Positions 37,462 to 47,289 of a stretch of 64,000 nucleotides of DNA are shown here, piece by piece. The notes below the pieces were generated by a model. It made no database searches. It saw only the letters and a program-made list of their open reading frames with translations, and was not told the origin of the DNA. The position numbers were made by a program, and so were the translations under genes. Source of the DNA: an uncultured Clostridia bacterium. Lineage in GTDB: Bacteria; Bacillota; Clostridia; TANB77; CAG-508. How positions within the stretch are numbered: the first letter of the stretch is position 1; the number at the start of each line of letters is the position of its first letter. Location of the stretch: NCBI GenBank assembly GCA_944387445.1, contig CALXEX010000005.1, forward strand, positions 1 through 64,000, given 5' to 3'.

Positions 37462-39096
37462 ATGATATCATCTTTACATATTAGAAATATAGGAATTATA
37501 GAGGATTTAAGCATAGATTTTCATAAAGGGTTAAATGTTTTAACAGGTGAAACAGGAGCAGGGAAAACTTTGATTATTGATTCTCTTCAGATTATATCTG
37601 GTGGAAGATTTTCAAAAGAAATGATTAGAAAAGGAGAAACAAACTCTTTTGTTGAACTTTGTTTATATTGCCCAGAAAATGAGCAAGCAATAGAAGGAAA
37701 TATTATTGTTTCAAGAGAAATTCATGTCAATGGTAAAAATATGTGTAAAATCAATGGAAGGATGGTAACAGTAAATGAATTAAAAGAATTTATGAAACAA
37801 TTTATTGAAATCCATGGACAAAATGATAATCAAAATTTATTAGACAGTAAATTACATTTGAACTATTTAGATGGATTTATTGGAACAGAAATTTTAGGAG
37901 AATATAGAGAGAAATATAGGACTTTATATAATCGTTATTTAGAAATCCAAGAAGAACTAAAACAAAATTATGGTGATGATAAAGCAAGACAAAGAAAATT
38001 AGATTTACTAAGATATCAAATACAAGAAATCGAAGAAGCGAGATTAAAAGAAAATGAAGAAGAAGGATTAGAAGAAAAAAGAAAGCTATTCCTAAATTCA
38101 GAAAAAATAGTAGAAAATCTAAATGAAGCAGATACGGTATTATCAGAAAATACCATAGATAGTTTAAGTATGGTTATTCGTGCTTTAGAAAAAATAGAAG
38201 GAATTGATAAAAAATATGAAAAAGTAAGTAATAGCCTAAAAAACGCTTATTACGAATTACAAGAATTATCAAGAGATATCAGTAATTATAAAGATGATAT
38301 ATATTTTGATGAACAAGAGAGAAATGAGATAGAAGAACGATTAGATATGATTTATTCCTTAAAAAGAAAATATGGAAATAGTATACAAGAAATTTTAGAA
38401 TATCATACACAAATACAAGAAGAAATCGAACATATAGAAAATTTAGAAACATATAATAACAAATTAAAAGCAGAACTAGAAACGATACAAAACGATATGA
38501 ATGTATTAGCTAAAAAAATAAGCTTGATAAGAGTAAAATATGCAAAAGTATTAAGTAATGCAATTAATCAAGAATTGGTTGATTTAGAAATGAAAAATGC
38601 AAAAATTAATGTAAAAGTTGAGTATCAAGAAAATACGTTTTTTAAAACAGGAAAAGATATTGTTAAATTCTATATCACAACAAATTTGGGAGAAGATGAA
38701 AAAGAATTATCGAAAATTGCATCAGGTGGAGAAATGTCAAGAACTATGTTAGCAATCAAAAAAGTTTTAGCAGATACAGATCAAATACCTGTGTTAGTAT
38801 TTGATGAGATTGATACAGGTATTAGTGGAAAAGCGGCAAATTCTGTAGCAAGCAAGTTAAAAGCAATTGCCAAAAAACATCAAGTTATGTGTATTTCTCA
38901 TTTACCAAATATTGCTGCAGTTGCAGATTATAACTATTTTATTAGCAAAAATGTGAAAGAAGAACGAACAAAAACACAAATTAAATTATTGGAAGAAAAT
39001 GAAGTCATAGAAGAAATTGCTAGAATTTCTTCTGGAGAAATTAATGAAGTGACCTTACAATATGCATATGAATTAAGGAATAAAAAAGCAAGCTAA
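37462..39096 (+). CDS. recN: DNA repair protein RecN
   Basis: A 544-aa SMC-like protein. The Walker A motif NVLTGETGAGKT is at about 26-37, FIEIHGQNDNQNLLD at about 115-129. A coiled coil occupies about 150-370, and the C-terminal ABC part has KIASGGEMSRTMLAIK (signature), PVLVFDEIDTGISG (Walker B) and CISHLPNIAA. It is involved in double-strand break repair. Confidence 0.96.
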   Translation: MISSLHIRNIGIIEDLSIDFHKGLNVLTGETGAGKTLIIDSLQIISGGRFSKEMIRKGETNSFVELCLYCPENEQAIEGNIIVSREIHVNGKNMCKINGRMVTVNELKEFMKQFIEIHGQNDNQNLLDSKLHLNYLDGFIGTEILGEYREKYRTLYNRYLEIQEELKQNYGDDKARQRKLDLLRYQIQEIEEARLKENEEEGLEEKRKLFLNSEKIVENLNEADTVLSENTIDSLSMVIRALEKIEGIDKKYEKVSNSLKNAYYELQELSRDISNYKDDIYFDEQERNEIEERLDMIYSLKRKYGNSIQEILEYHTQIQEEIEHIENLETYNNKLKAELETIQNDMNVLAKKISLIRVKYAKVLSNAINQELVDLEMKNAKINVKVEYQENTFFKTGKDIVKFYITTNLGEDEKELSKIASGGEMSRTMLAIKKVLADTDQIPVLVFDEIDTGISGKAANSVASKLKAIAKKHQVMCISHLPNIAAVADYNYFISKNVKEERTKTQIKLLEENEVIEEIARISSGEINEVTLQYAYELRNKKAS

Positions 39097-39162
39097 CAGG
39101 GAAGAATAGCATATTGCCTGGGAGAAAATTTTTGCTATCCTTTATAGTTAACTAAATTTATG

Positions 39163-39197
39163 AATGTGTTTATATGAAAATATAAACACATTTTTTG
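39163..39197 (+). terminator. Terminator of recN
   Basis: AATGTGTTTATAT and ATATAAACACATT around a 4-base loop, followed by TTTTT. Confidence 0.85.
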
Positions 39198-39279
39198 TAT
39201 AGATTTCATGAAATTGTCAAAACTGTATATATATGTAAATAGAATATTTTAAGAGCAGAAGTGCTCAAAAGGAGGTTTC

Positions 39280-40545
39280 ATGAAAAAAAGTGCATTTATT
39301 AAAAGTGTAGAGGCAATAGAAATATTAGACTCAAGAGGAAATCCAACATTACAAGTTGAAGTTGTTACAGAAGAAGGTGTATGTGGAGTAGCACAAGTTC
39401 CATCAGGAGCATCCACAGGAAGTTTTGAAGCAGTAGAATTACGTGATGGAGAAAAAAATCGATATAATGGAAAAGGGGTGACAAAAGCTGTTGAAAATGT
39501 AAATAAAAAAATTAGTAAAAAAATCATTGGTATGAATGTATTTGAACAAAGAAAAATAGATGAAGAAATGATTCGATTAGATGATACATTAAATAAATCT
39601 AATTTAGGAGCAAATGCGATTTTAGGTGTTTCCTTAGCTGTAGCAAAATGTGCCAGTAATTCTTTAGGAATGGAATTATATCGATATATAGGTGGAATCA
39701 ATGCAAAAAAATTACCAGTCCCTATGATGAATATATTAAATGGAGGAAAACATTCAGAAAACAATATCAGTATACAAGAATTTATGATTATGCCAATAGG
39801 AGATATTACCTTTGCAGAGAGATTACGTAGAGGGGCAGAAATTTATCATACATTAAAACAAGTCTTAAAAGAAAAAGGATTTGCTGTTGGCGTAGGAGAT
39901 GAAGGCGGTTTTGCTCCTAATTTAGAAAATGAGGAAATGGCATTAGATGTTATTATGGAAGCTATTAAAACAGCAGGATATGAACCAGGAAAAGAAATTG
40001 CCTTAGCATTAGATGTTGCAAGTACAGAAATGAAAGAAGAAGCAAAGAAAATTGGAAAAGATGGCTATTATTTCTGGAAAACAGATATTTTAAAAAGTAA
40101 CGAAGAAATGATAGATTATTTAGTAGAATTATGTAACAAATATCCAATTGTATCTATAGAAGATGGATTAGCAGAAGAAGATTGGGATAATTGGAAAATA
40201 TTAACTGAAAAGTTAGGAAAGAAAATCCAATTAGTAGGAGATGACTTATTTGTAACCAATATGTCAAGACTAAAAAGAGGAATTGATAAACAAGTTGCAA
40301 ATGCGATTTTAATTAAACCAAATCAAATAGGAACACTAACGGAAACTTTAGACACTATTCAAATGGCAAAAGAAAATGGATATAAGACTATTATTTCGCA
40401 TAGATCTGGTGAGACAGAAGATACTACCATTGCTGATATTGCTGTTGGCGTGAATGGTATGCAAATAAAAACAGGAGCACCTTGTAGAACTGACCGAGTG
40501 GCAAAATATAATCGATTATTAACAATTGAAAATGAATTATCATGA
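39280..40545 (+). CDS. eno: Enolase
   Basis: A 421-aa enolase. [15 protein letters not shown] (about 14-28), [16 protein letters not shown] (about 47-62), [11 protein letters not shown] (about 205-215), [11 protein letters not shown] (about 290), [10 protein letters not shown] (about 318) and [18 protein letters not shown] (about 369-386) are all canonical. It interconverts 2-phosphoglycerate and phosphoenolpyruvate. AAAGGAGGTTTC precedes the ATG; it is monocistronic with a strong terminator. Confidence 0.98.
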   Translation: MKKSAFIKSVEAIEILDSRGNPTLQVEVVTEEGVCGVAQVPSGASTGSFEAVELRDGEKNRYNGKGVTKAVENVNKKISKKIIGMNVFEQRKIDEEMIRLDDTLNKSNLGANAILGVSLAVAKCASNSLGMELYRYIGGINAKKLPVPMMNILNGGKHSENNISIQEFMIMPIGDITFAERLRRGAEIYHTLKQVLKEKGFAVGVGDEGGFAPNLENEEMALDVIMEAIKTAGYEPGKEIALALDVASTEMKEEAKKIGKDGYYFWKTDILKSNEEMIDYLVELCNKYPIVSIEDGLAEEDWDNWKILTEKLGKKIQLVGDDLFVTNMSRLKRGIDKQVANAILIKPNQIGTLTETLDTIQMAKENGYKTIISHRSGETEDTTIADIAVGVNGMQIKTGAPCRTDRVAKYNRLLTIENELS

Positions 40546-40561
40546 AAAAAGTGACAATATT

Positions 40562-40626
40562 AAAAAAGTGAGCCTCTCTCATTGTTGCTGTAAAGCATAA
40601 GCAAAATGAGCAGTTCTCACTTTTTT
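40562..40626. terminator. Two-tier bidirectional terminator after eno
   Basis: The outer stem AAAAAAGTGAG / CTCACTTTTTT encloses a second, bulged stem CTCATTGTTGCT / AGCAAAATGAG. T-runs are available on both strands, so it can serve eno and the convergent vWA gene. Confidence 0.8.
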
Positions 40627-40650
40627 ATTTTAGAAATTTTTCCTAATACA

Positions 40651-42003
40651 TTAATGTTTCATATTTTTATTTAAAGTATTAAATCTAACAAATGAATAAA
40701 TGATTACTCCAACTAAAGCTACAAATAATGTAATCATAAGAGGTGTACCAGCTTTAGGTAATTCAACAGGTGGTTCTGTAAGTTTTAATTTAGGTGTTAC
40801 ATCAGAAGTATCTTCAACAGTCTCACCATCTAAGTTTGTATAAGAAATATCAACTTTTTCATTTGTATCTAAGATTTTACCAACAATACTGCTGTCAAAA
40901 TCTTTTTTCAAACTTAATTTATATTGAACAGTAGCTGTTTCTCCAGGACGTAATTCAGAAATTGTCCATGTAATAGAATTATTTTCTGGATTAACTTCAG
41001 CTGAAATGTTTCCAATGTTTGGTTCTGAAACATAAGCAAAATCGAAGTTATCAATAATTTCTTGTGGGAAATAGTCTGTAATAACAATATCTGTTAATAC
41101 TTGTTCAATTGGTAATAAATCATTGTAAATATTGTTGGTAATGGTTTGCTCTATTTCACTATCTTGTACATTATAGAATTTTCCAACAGTGGGAGTTGAT
41201 TCTGTACCAAAAATTTCTTCAATAATATCTCCATATGTTTTGTCATCTTGTCTAGTTGCTGGAACACTATCTGTTTCAGTAATACCAGTAAGCATTGTGA
41301 TAACATTATATTCAGCACTATCTAAAGCTTGTAATTGAGCTTTTGTTTTATTAATAACATCATCAGAATAATACATACCATCATAATCTAAAGCAACATT
41401 TGGAATACCGTCTGTTAAAACAATGACATATTTATTATTATCTTCTTCAGTAAAATATTGACTTGCCAAGCTTAATCCAGATTCCAAATCTGTTCTAGGT
41501 CCAGTATATTGAATATTAGAAATAGCAGATGTTAATGCTTGAGGGTCTGATGATAAATCTGAAACCAAATTAGCATCATTGATAGTTCCTTCTAAAGAAA
41601 CATCAGCATTTGTAGAGAAACTAACAACACCAACTTGTAAATTGTCATTTCCTTCTAAAATGGTATTGACTAAAGTATTGGCAGATTCAATAACCAAATC
41701 TTCTCTGGTAGTGGTTCCTTCAACAATTTCTTCCATACTCATAGAATTGTCTATAACAAGCATAATTTCTCCCGTAGGTTGTAAAGAAGTTTCTTCATTG
41801 GTTACTTGTAATTGAAGGGTAACTTCTTTGTTATTTAAATTTTTCTCAATTAATCTTTTTTCAAATTTTGAATTTTCTCCAATTTCTATTGTACAAACAG
41901 GTTCTTCAACGACTGTCATGGTAACAGTTTCATAATTGGCAAAAGAAATATTTGCAACTAAAATTAGAATTAAAAATAAGGTAATAAAAACACTTTTTTT
42001 CAT
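40651..42003 (-). CDS. vWA-domain surface protein with LPKAG sorting-like tail
   Basis: A 450-aa protein. Signal peptide at about 1-22. The von Willebrand A domain (about 78-290) has the MIDAS motif VIDNSMSM and a later TDGIPNV. A DUF11-like beta domain follows (VTDYFP-type segment, ITWTISELRPGETATVQYK). The C-terminus has VELPKAGTPLM, a hydrophobic helix and a basic KNMKH tail, an arrangement of sortase-anchored proteins with A in place of T in LPxTG. It is probably an adhesin. Sortase itself is not in the window. Confidence 0.82.
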   Translation of the reverse strand: MKKSVFITLFLILILVANISFANYETVTMTVVEEPVCTIEIGENSKFEKRLIEKNLNNKEVTLQLQVTNEETSLQPTGEIMLVIDNSMSMEEIVEGTTTREDLVIESANTLVNTILEGNDNLQVGVVSFSTNADVSLEGTINDANLVSDLSSDPQALTSAISNIQYTGPRTDLESGLSLASQYFTEEDNNKYVIVLTDGIPNVALDYDGMYYSDDVINKTKAQLQALDSAEYNVITMLTGITETDSVPATRQDDKTYGDIIEEIFGTESTPTVGKFYNVQDSEIEQTITNNIYNDLLPIEQVLTDIVITDYFPQEIIDNFDFAYVSEPNIGNISAEVNPENNSITWTISELRPGETATVQYKLSLKKDFDSSIVGKILDTNEKVDISYTNLDGETVEDTSDVTPKLKLTEPPVELPKAGTPLMITLFVALVGVIIYSFVRFNTLNKNMKH

Positions 42004-42135
42004 ATATATAATCCTCCCATAATGTATTTCAATATATATTTTAACACAAGAAATAAAAAATACAACAAATTTGTAGAAAAAACCAAAAAAATGTGGTAAA
42101 ATGTAACATGCAAATTTAATAAAAAAGGTGATAAC

Positions 42136-44019
42136 ATGTTAGAAAATATAAACTCTCCAGAGGACTTAAAAAAATTAAGTCTCTTAGAAGAGCAAAAATT
42201 AGCAGAAGAAATTAGACAATATATATTAGAAATTGTATCAAAAAATGGTGGACATTTAGCTTCAAATTTAGGCGTTGTAGAATTAACATTAGCATTACAC
42301 AATGTATTTGACTTTAAAAAAGATAAAATTGTATGGGATGTAGGTCATCAAACGTATGTACATAAAATTTTAACAGGAAGAAGAGAAGCATTAAAAACCT
42401 TAAGAACATTAGATGGCATTGCAGGTTTTCCAAAAACTAATGAATCACCATATGATTTTTTTAATACAGGACATAGTAGTACTTCTATATCTGCAGGTTT
42501 AGGAATGGCAAGAGCAAGAGATTTAAAAGGAGAAGATTATTCTGTATTAGCAGTAATTGGTGATGGGGCTATGACAGGAGGTATGGCATTAGAAGCATTA
42601 AATGATGTAGGATATAGCAAAACAAAAATGACCATTATTTTAAATGATAATGAGATGAGTATTTCACCAAATATTGGTGGATTAAATATGTTACTAAGTA
42701 AATTAAGAACAAAAAAAATGTATACAAGATCAAATGTCATTATGAAAAAAAGAATCAACAAAATACCAGTTATAGGAAAACCAATCGTAAAAATGGTGCA
42801 AGTTGTAAAAAGAAGTATTAAACAATTGATTATTCCAAAAATGTTCTTTGAAGATATTGGATTTACTTATTTAGGACCAGTAGATGGACATAATTTGGAA
42901 GAATTACAAAGTATACTAACTTTAAGTAAACAAATTGATAATCCTGTGTTAATTCATGTCATTACCAAAAAAGGAAAAGGATATGAAATTGCAGAAAAAA
43001 ATCCAGATAAATTTCATGCAACAGGACCTTTTGATATAGAAACTGGAAAAAGTAAAAAAGAAAAGGGAAAGGATTATTCTAAAGTATTTGGAGATAAATT
43101 GGTAGAACTAGCAAAGGAAAATGAAAAGATTGTAGCCATCACAGCATCTATGAAAGATGGAACAGGACTTACAAGATTTAGTGAAGAATTTCCTAATCGA
43201 TTTTTTGATGTAGGAATTGCGGAACAACATGCACTAGGATTAGCAGGAGGTATGGCTATTGATGGAATGATACCAGTTGTTCCGATTTATTCATCATTTT
43301 ATCAAAGAGGATATGATCAAGTAATTCATGATATTGCTCTTCAAAATTTACCAGTTATTATGTGTGTAGATAGAGCCGGAATTGTTGGGGCAGATGGAGA
43401 AACCCATCAAGGGCTTTTAGATATGGCATTTTTTAGATTAGTTCCTAATTTGACTATTTTAGCGCCAAAAGATTTTCAAGAGTTAGAAGATATGTTAGAA
43501 TTCGCAGTTAATTTGAAACAGCCAGTCGTGATTCGATATCCAAGAGGTGGAGAAGATAAAGAACCATTTGCAAAACATGAAGAAATAGAAGAAGGAAAAG
43601 CAGAAATCTTAAAAGAAGGAAATGATATATCTATATTCACAATTGGAAAAACGGTAGCAAGAGGAATAAAAATTGCAAAAAAATTGCAAAATATGGATAT
43701 AACTGCAGAAGTGATAAATGTTAGGTTTTTAAAGCCTTTAGATGTAGAAACATTAAAAAAATCTATTGAGAAAACAAAAAAGGTTGTCACAATAGAAGAT
43801 GGAACTATTGTAAATGGCTTAGGTACAGCTATTAAAGAATTGGTAATCGATAATCATATGGAAGATGTGGAAGTAAAAGCCTATGCTTATCCAGATAGGT
43901 TTATTCAACATGGAAGTGTTGATGAGTTAGAAAAAATATATGGTTTGGATGGAGATTCTATTGTAGAAGATATACAGAAATATATAAGTGAAAGTAGGGA
44001 AAGTAACGTAAATGAATAA
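42136..44019 (+). CDS. dxs: 1-deoxy-D-xylulose-5-phosphate synthase
   Basis: A 627-aa thiamine-diphosphate enzyme. GGHLASNLGVVELTLALH (about 36-53) and DVGHQTYVHKILTGR (about 69-83) bind TPP and substrate; VIGDGAMTGGMALEALND (about 140-157) is the TPP/Mg motif. The pyrimidine-binding middle domain has FPNRFFDVGIAEQHA (about 352-366) and the C-terminal domain spans about 500-627. It makes DXP for the MEP isoprenoid and thiamine routes. It overlaps the next gene by eight bases. Confidence 0.97.
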   Translation: MLENINSPEDLKKLSLLEEQKLAEEIRQYILEIVSKNGGHLASNLGVVELTLALHNVFDFKKDKIVWDVGHQTYVHKILTGRREALKTLRTLDGIAGFPKTNESPYDFFNTGHSSTSISAGLGMARARDLKGEDYSVLAVIGDGAMTGGMALEALNDVGYSKTKMTIILNDNEMSISPNIGGLNMLLSKLRTKKMYTRSNVIMKKRINKIPVIGKPIVKMVQVVKRSIKQLIIPKMFFEDIGFTYLGPVDGHNLEELQSILTLSKQIDNPVLIHVITKKGKGYEIAEKNPDKFHATGPFDIETGKSKKEKGKDYSKVFGDKLVELAKENEKIVAITASMKDGTGLTRFSEEFPNRFFDVGIAEQHALGLAGGMAIDGMIPVVPIYSSFYQRGYDQVIHDIALQNLPVIMCVDRAGIVGADGETHQGLLDMAFFRLVPNLTILAPKDFQELEDMLEFAVNLKQPVVIRYPRGGEDKEPFAKHEEIEEGKAEILKEGNDISIFTIGKTVARGIKIAKKLQNMDITAEVINVRFLKPLDVETLKKSIEKTKKVVTIEDGTIVNGLGTAIKELVIDNHMEDVEVKAYAYPDRFIQHGSVDELEKIYGLDGDSIVEDIQKYISESRESNVNE

Positions 44020-44815
44020 ACAAGAATTATTAAAAGATTATAAAAAGCAAGAAGATAAATTATGTTTGTCACAAGTATTAGACAAGATCGAAATATCATC
44101 AAAAAGAGAAAAAATTGAATATACAGATTTTTTAGATATGTATCAAGTATCTTTAGTAGAAAATTTTTTAAGAAAAATACAATATCAAAATTTTAAACTA
44201 TATGGTGGATATGAAGATGCAGAAAGAAAAGTATTAATTACGTATCCTGAAAAATTTGATGATAATATGTTAGAAAAAAACTATGATAAGATTTTAAAAG
44301 TTGTAAGGATTCAATTACCAGAAGAAGAAAAAGGAAAATATTCACATAGAAACTATTTAGGTGGTATTGTGAAATTAGGTTTGAAAAGAGAAAAAGTAGG
44401 AGATATTTTAGTAGGAGAAGATGGTGCAGATATCATAACAATTAGTGATTTTGCAGATGTTTTAAAAACACAATTACCATCGCTTACCAGATTTGAAAAT
44501 GCAAAAATAGAAATTGAAGCTATACAAAATGTAAGAAAGTTAGAAGTAAAAGTAGAAGAGGTTAGCATTATTGTTCCATCATTACGATTAGACAATATCG
44601 TATCTGACTTAGCAAGAACTTCTAGAAGTAAAGCATCAGAAATTATTGCTCAAGAAAGAGTATTTGTGAATGGACAAAATGAAACGAAAAATTCGAAACA
44701 AGTAAAATGTGGAGATATCATCACCATTAGAGGAAAAGGTAGATTTGTTATAAAAGAGTTTACAGGAACAACTAGAAGTGGAAGAACAGTCGTGTTAGTA
44801 GAAAAATATGTTTAA
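44012..44815 (+). CDS. ylmH: YlmH-type S4-domain RNA-binding protein
   Basis: A 267-aa protein. The C-terminal S4 domain is clear: LRLDNIVSDLARTSRSKASE (about 190-209) and RVFVNGQNETKNSKQVKCGD, ending RSGRTVVLVEKY. The N-terminal region aligns in layout with YlmH (YGGYEDAERKVLITYP, YLGGIVKLGLKREKVGDILV). YlmH acts in ribosome-associated quality control and binds rRNA. In many Clostridia the S4 gene next to dxs is tlyA instead, but the absence of a methyltransferase motif here argues for YlmH. Confidence 0.82.
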   Translation: MNKQELLKDYKKQEDKLCLSQVLDKIEISSKREKIEYTDFLDMYQVSLVENFLRKIQYQNFKLYGGYEDAERKVLITYPEKFDDNMLEKNYDKILKVVRIQLPEEEKGKYSHRNYLGGIVKLGLKREKVGDILVGEDGADIITISDFADVLKTQLPSLTRFENAKIEIEAIQNVRKLEVKVEEVSIIVPSLRLDNIVSDLARTSRSKASEIIAQERVFVNGQNETKNSKQVKCGDIITIRGKGRFVIKEFTGTTRSGRTVVLVEKYV

Positions 44816-44851
44816 AGAACTGAGGATAGAAATTGTGGGACATAGTAAAAA

Positions 44852-44881
44852 TTGACTTTTTGAGGGAATATGTGGTATAAT
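44852..44881 (+). promoter_or_regulatory. Promoter of the acidic orphan gene
   Basis: TTGACT (44852-44857), 18 bases, TATAAT (44876-44881), 35 bases before the start codon. Confidence 0.6.
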
Positions 44882-44916
44882 TAAAAGTGAGAATAATGGA
44901 AAAGTAGGTGAAGGAT

Positions 44917-46029
44917 ATGAATGTAGGAGAGTATAATACTGATTTAAAAAAAGTATGGTCAAAGGAATTATTAAAACATGAAGTAAAAACAGGGAAAGAT
45001 TTATTGAAATTTGTTGAAAAGTGTGATGATAAAAATGTATTAAAAAAGATTTTTAAGGATGCAGAATATGATGAAAAAATAGGCCAAGACGAGGAAGTGC
45101 TAAAATCAGTTGAAAATGACAAGGAGCTTAAAGACTTACTTACTGAGCATATGAGTTTACTAACTGAGTCAAAGAAGGCAATAGAAGAAAAAATAAAAGC
45201 ATTAGAAGAAAAAGAAAATTCTGAAAAAGAAAGTAAAAAAGATGAAATAGAAAGAGAAGATGCAGAAGAATCAGATGAATTTGAATTATCTGAAGAAGAT
45301 GCAGAAGAATTGGACGAGGATGAGTTATCTGAAGAGGATGAAAAAGAAGCAGATGAGGATGAACAGGAAAAAAATGGAGAAGATAGAAAAGAAAGAAGTG
45401 ACATGATGAATACAGTAATTGTTGGAATTACAACTGAAAGAGGTCCCCTTTTGGATAGAATTCTGAAAGCGCAAATGAGATACATCATAGCAAATACAAC
45501 TGCATTATTGTATGTTCTTAATACAAGACCGGTACCAGAAATGTTAAAAGATTTAAATCAAAATAGAGAAGTATTTAATGCTGAAATGAAAATAGGTAGG
45601 GCGATACAACTATTTGCAGGACGTGATAGGGAATTACGAGAGCTTGCTATTATAATGACGAAATCTGCAAAGATAATGATTACTACATTAGATATACATC
45701 TAGAGCGTTATTATGCAAAACAACAAGAGAAAGGTGCGGAAGAACCTGAAAAAACAGAAAAACGAGAAGGAGATATAGGGGAAAAAAGAGCTGGAGAATC
45801 TGTGGAAGAAGAAGCTATAGAAGATACAGAAGAAAGAGAGAGCGAAGAAGCTATAGCAGATACAGGAGAAAGCAAAGACAAAGGAAGTGAGGATAAGAAG
45901 AAGTGCTGGGAATTACCACCAGAAGAACAAAAAAGAGCACAAATTAGACAACAAGAAGTAGCTAGTGAATTTGGCGGGCATAAAGAATCAGATGCAAGAA
46001 TAAATAATAGCCAAGAAATGGATAGATAA
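44917..46029 (+). CDS. Acidic orphan protein with low-complexity Glu/Asp linker
   Basis: A 370-aa soluble protein of unknown function. A helical N-terminus (about 1-70) is followed by an acidic low-complexity stretch (about 80-150) with tandem variants of SEEDAEELDEDE. A predicted folded core then begins MNTVIVGITTERGPLLDRI (about 165) and continues KAQMRYIIANTTALLYVL and QNREVFNAEMKIGRAIQLF. The tail is acidic again (EKREGDIGEKRAGESVEEE). ATG 44917 is used because AAGTAGGTGAAGG lies upstream. No homologue is recognised. Confidence 0.7.
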   Translation: MNVGEYNTDLKKVWSKELLKHEVKTGKDLLKFVEKCDDKNVLKKIFKDAEYDEKIGQDEEVLKSVENDKELKDLLTEHMSLLTESKKAIEEKIKALEEKENSEKESKKDEIEREDAEESDEFELSEEDAEELDEDELSEEDEKEADEDEQEKNGEDRKERSDMMNTVIVGITTERGPLLDRILKAQMRYIIANTTALLYVLNTRPVPEMLKDLNQNREVFNAEMKIGRAIQLFAGRDRELRELAIIMTKSAKIMITTLDIHLERYYAKQQEKGAEEPEKTEKREGDIGEKRAGESVEEEAIEDTEERESEEAIADTGESKDKGSEDKKKCWELPPEEQKRAQIRQQEVASEFGGHKESDARINNSQEMDR

Positions 46030-46070
46030 TGATATGTACATATAAGTCAATATAGAAAGATAAAATTAAA

Positions 46071-46110
46071 ATAGACAATAAAGGAATGATATCCTTATTG
46101 TCTATTTTTT
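46071..46110. terminator. Bidirectional terminator at the tsaB stop
   Basis: ATAGACAATAAAGGA and TCCTTATTGTCTAT (one bulged base) with T6 on the plus strand. The stem overlaps the stop codon of the convergent tsaB-rimI gene. Confidence 0.75.
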
Positions 46111-47247
46111 CATAAGAATGGCATCATATGTATTATCATAATATTGTTTTCTTCTGCCACATATTTCAAAACCAAATTTTTTGTACAAGGAAATTGCAGA
46201 AAAATTTTCTTCATTGACTTCAAGATGAATTGTTTTTATACTTTTTTCTTTACAAATCGTAAGGATATGATTTAATAGTAAAGTAGCAATTCCTTGCCTT
46301 CTATAATCTTTTCTTACAGCAATATTCATGATATCTGCTTCATCTAATACAATTTTTATTCCGGCAAAACCAACGATTTTATTTTCATATTTTGCACAAA
46401 TAAATTGAGAAGTTTCACTTGATAGCTCATCTTTTAGAATATCCATATTCCAAAAATCATCAAAATTAGAAATAGCTAAATTTTTTACATCAGAAATGTT
46501 CATATCTGCAATGAAGATATTTTTCTCTTCTAATTGTCTTTGTGCTTGAGGCTTTTTTAAATAAAGAGGAAGAAGGTTTTTATCTTCGCCGAATTGTGTA
46601 TATTTATGGATTCCAGCAATTCCTAAAGAATACACATCAACATAATCAGTATTAACCTTAGAATGATGATTATCTATATGATAAGAGATTTCTTCATTGG
46701 CTACAAAAAATCCAGAAGAAGATGTTTTTATCATATCTTTATGGCATAAACAAGCATCTCCTACAAATGTAATAGTAGAATTTGCATATTTATAATTTAA
46801 AAAAGTTAAACAGTTTTCAACACTATCTGCTTTAGGACTTTCTAACAAAGTATATTGACCATTTTCTAATTGATATACTGCATAATAGCAGTTATCGTTT
46901 TTACAATCAATCATACTACAAATCAATCCATCTTTTTTTATAGAATAAGCTAATCCTTCAAGAGAAGAGATACCAACAGCAGGAATATCTAAACTATCTG
47001 AAAAGGCTTTAACTGTTGCAACTCCAATACGAATACCAGTAAAAGAACCAGGCCCAATATCACAAACCAATAAATCCATTTGTGCTAAACTCAACTTGGT
47101 TTCTTCTAATATTTGTTTGATAAGTGGCATTAAACTTTCTGAATGTGTTAAGCCATTATTCAATTCTATTTTTTTTACTAACTTTGTATCTTCTAATATA
47201 GCAATACTACATATTTTGCTAGAAGTTTCCATACTTAATACTTTCAA
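46102..47247 (-). CDS. tsaB: TsaB-RimI fusion (t6A biosynthesis plus GNAT acetyltransferase)
   Basis: A 381-aa fusion. Residues about 1-225 are TsaB (MKVLSMETSSKICSIAIL, HSESLMPLIKQIL, CDIGPGSFTGIRIGVATVKA), the partner of TsaD in threonylcarbamoyl-adenosine synthesis. Residues about 240-381 are a RimI-like GNAT domain: IMNIAVRKDYRRQGIATLLL (acetyl-CoA loop R-R-Q-G-I-A) and NFSAISLYKKFGF. In most bacteria these are separate neighbouring genes. tsaE lies just upstream on the same strand; tsaD is not in the window. Confidence 0.95.
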   Translation of the reverse strand: MKVLSMETSSKICSIAILEDTKLVKKIELNNGLTHSESLMPLIKQILEETKLSLAQMDLLVCDIGPGSFTGIRIGVATVKAFSDSLDIPAVGISSLEGLAYSIKKDGLICSMIDCKNDNCYYAVYQLENGQYTLLESPKADSVENCLTFLNYKYANSTITFVGDACLCHKDMIKTSSSGFFVANEEISYHIDNHHSKVNTDYVDVYSLGIAGIHKYTQFGEDKNLLPLYLKKPQAQRQLEEKNIFIADMNISDVKNLAISNFDDFWNMDILKDELSSETSQFICAKYENKIVGFAGIKIVLDEADIMNIAVRKDYRRQGIATLLLNHILTICKEKSIKTIHLEVNEENFSAISLYKKFGFEICGRRKQYYDNTYDAILMKK

Positions 47248-47289
47248 CCTAGGCCTCCTTTTGGATATATTTTAAAATAATTAACAAAC

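Noticed and set aside
44772-45488. Serine-rich minus-strand ORF opposite the acidic orphan gene
   Set aside because: It is the reverse of the GAA/GAT-rich linker codons, without a ribosome binding site; a shadow frame.
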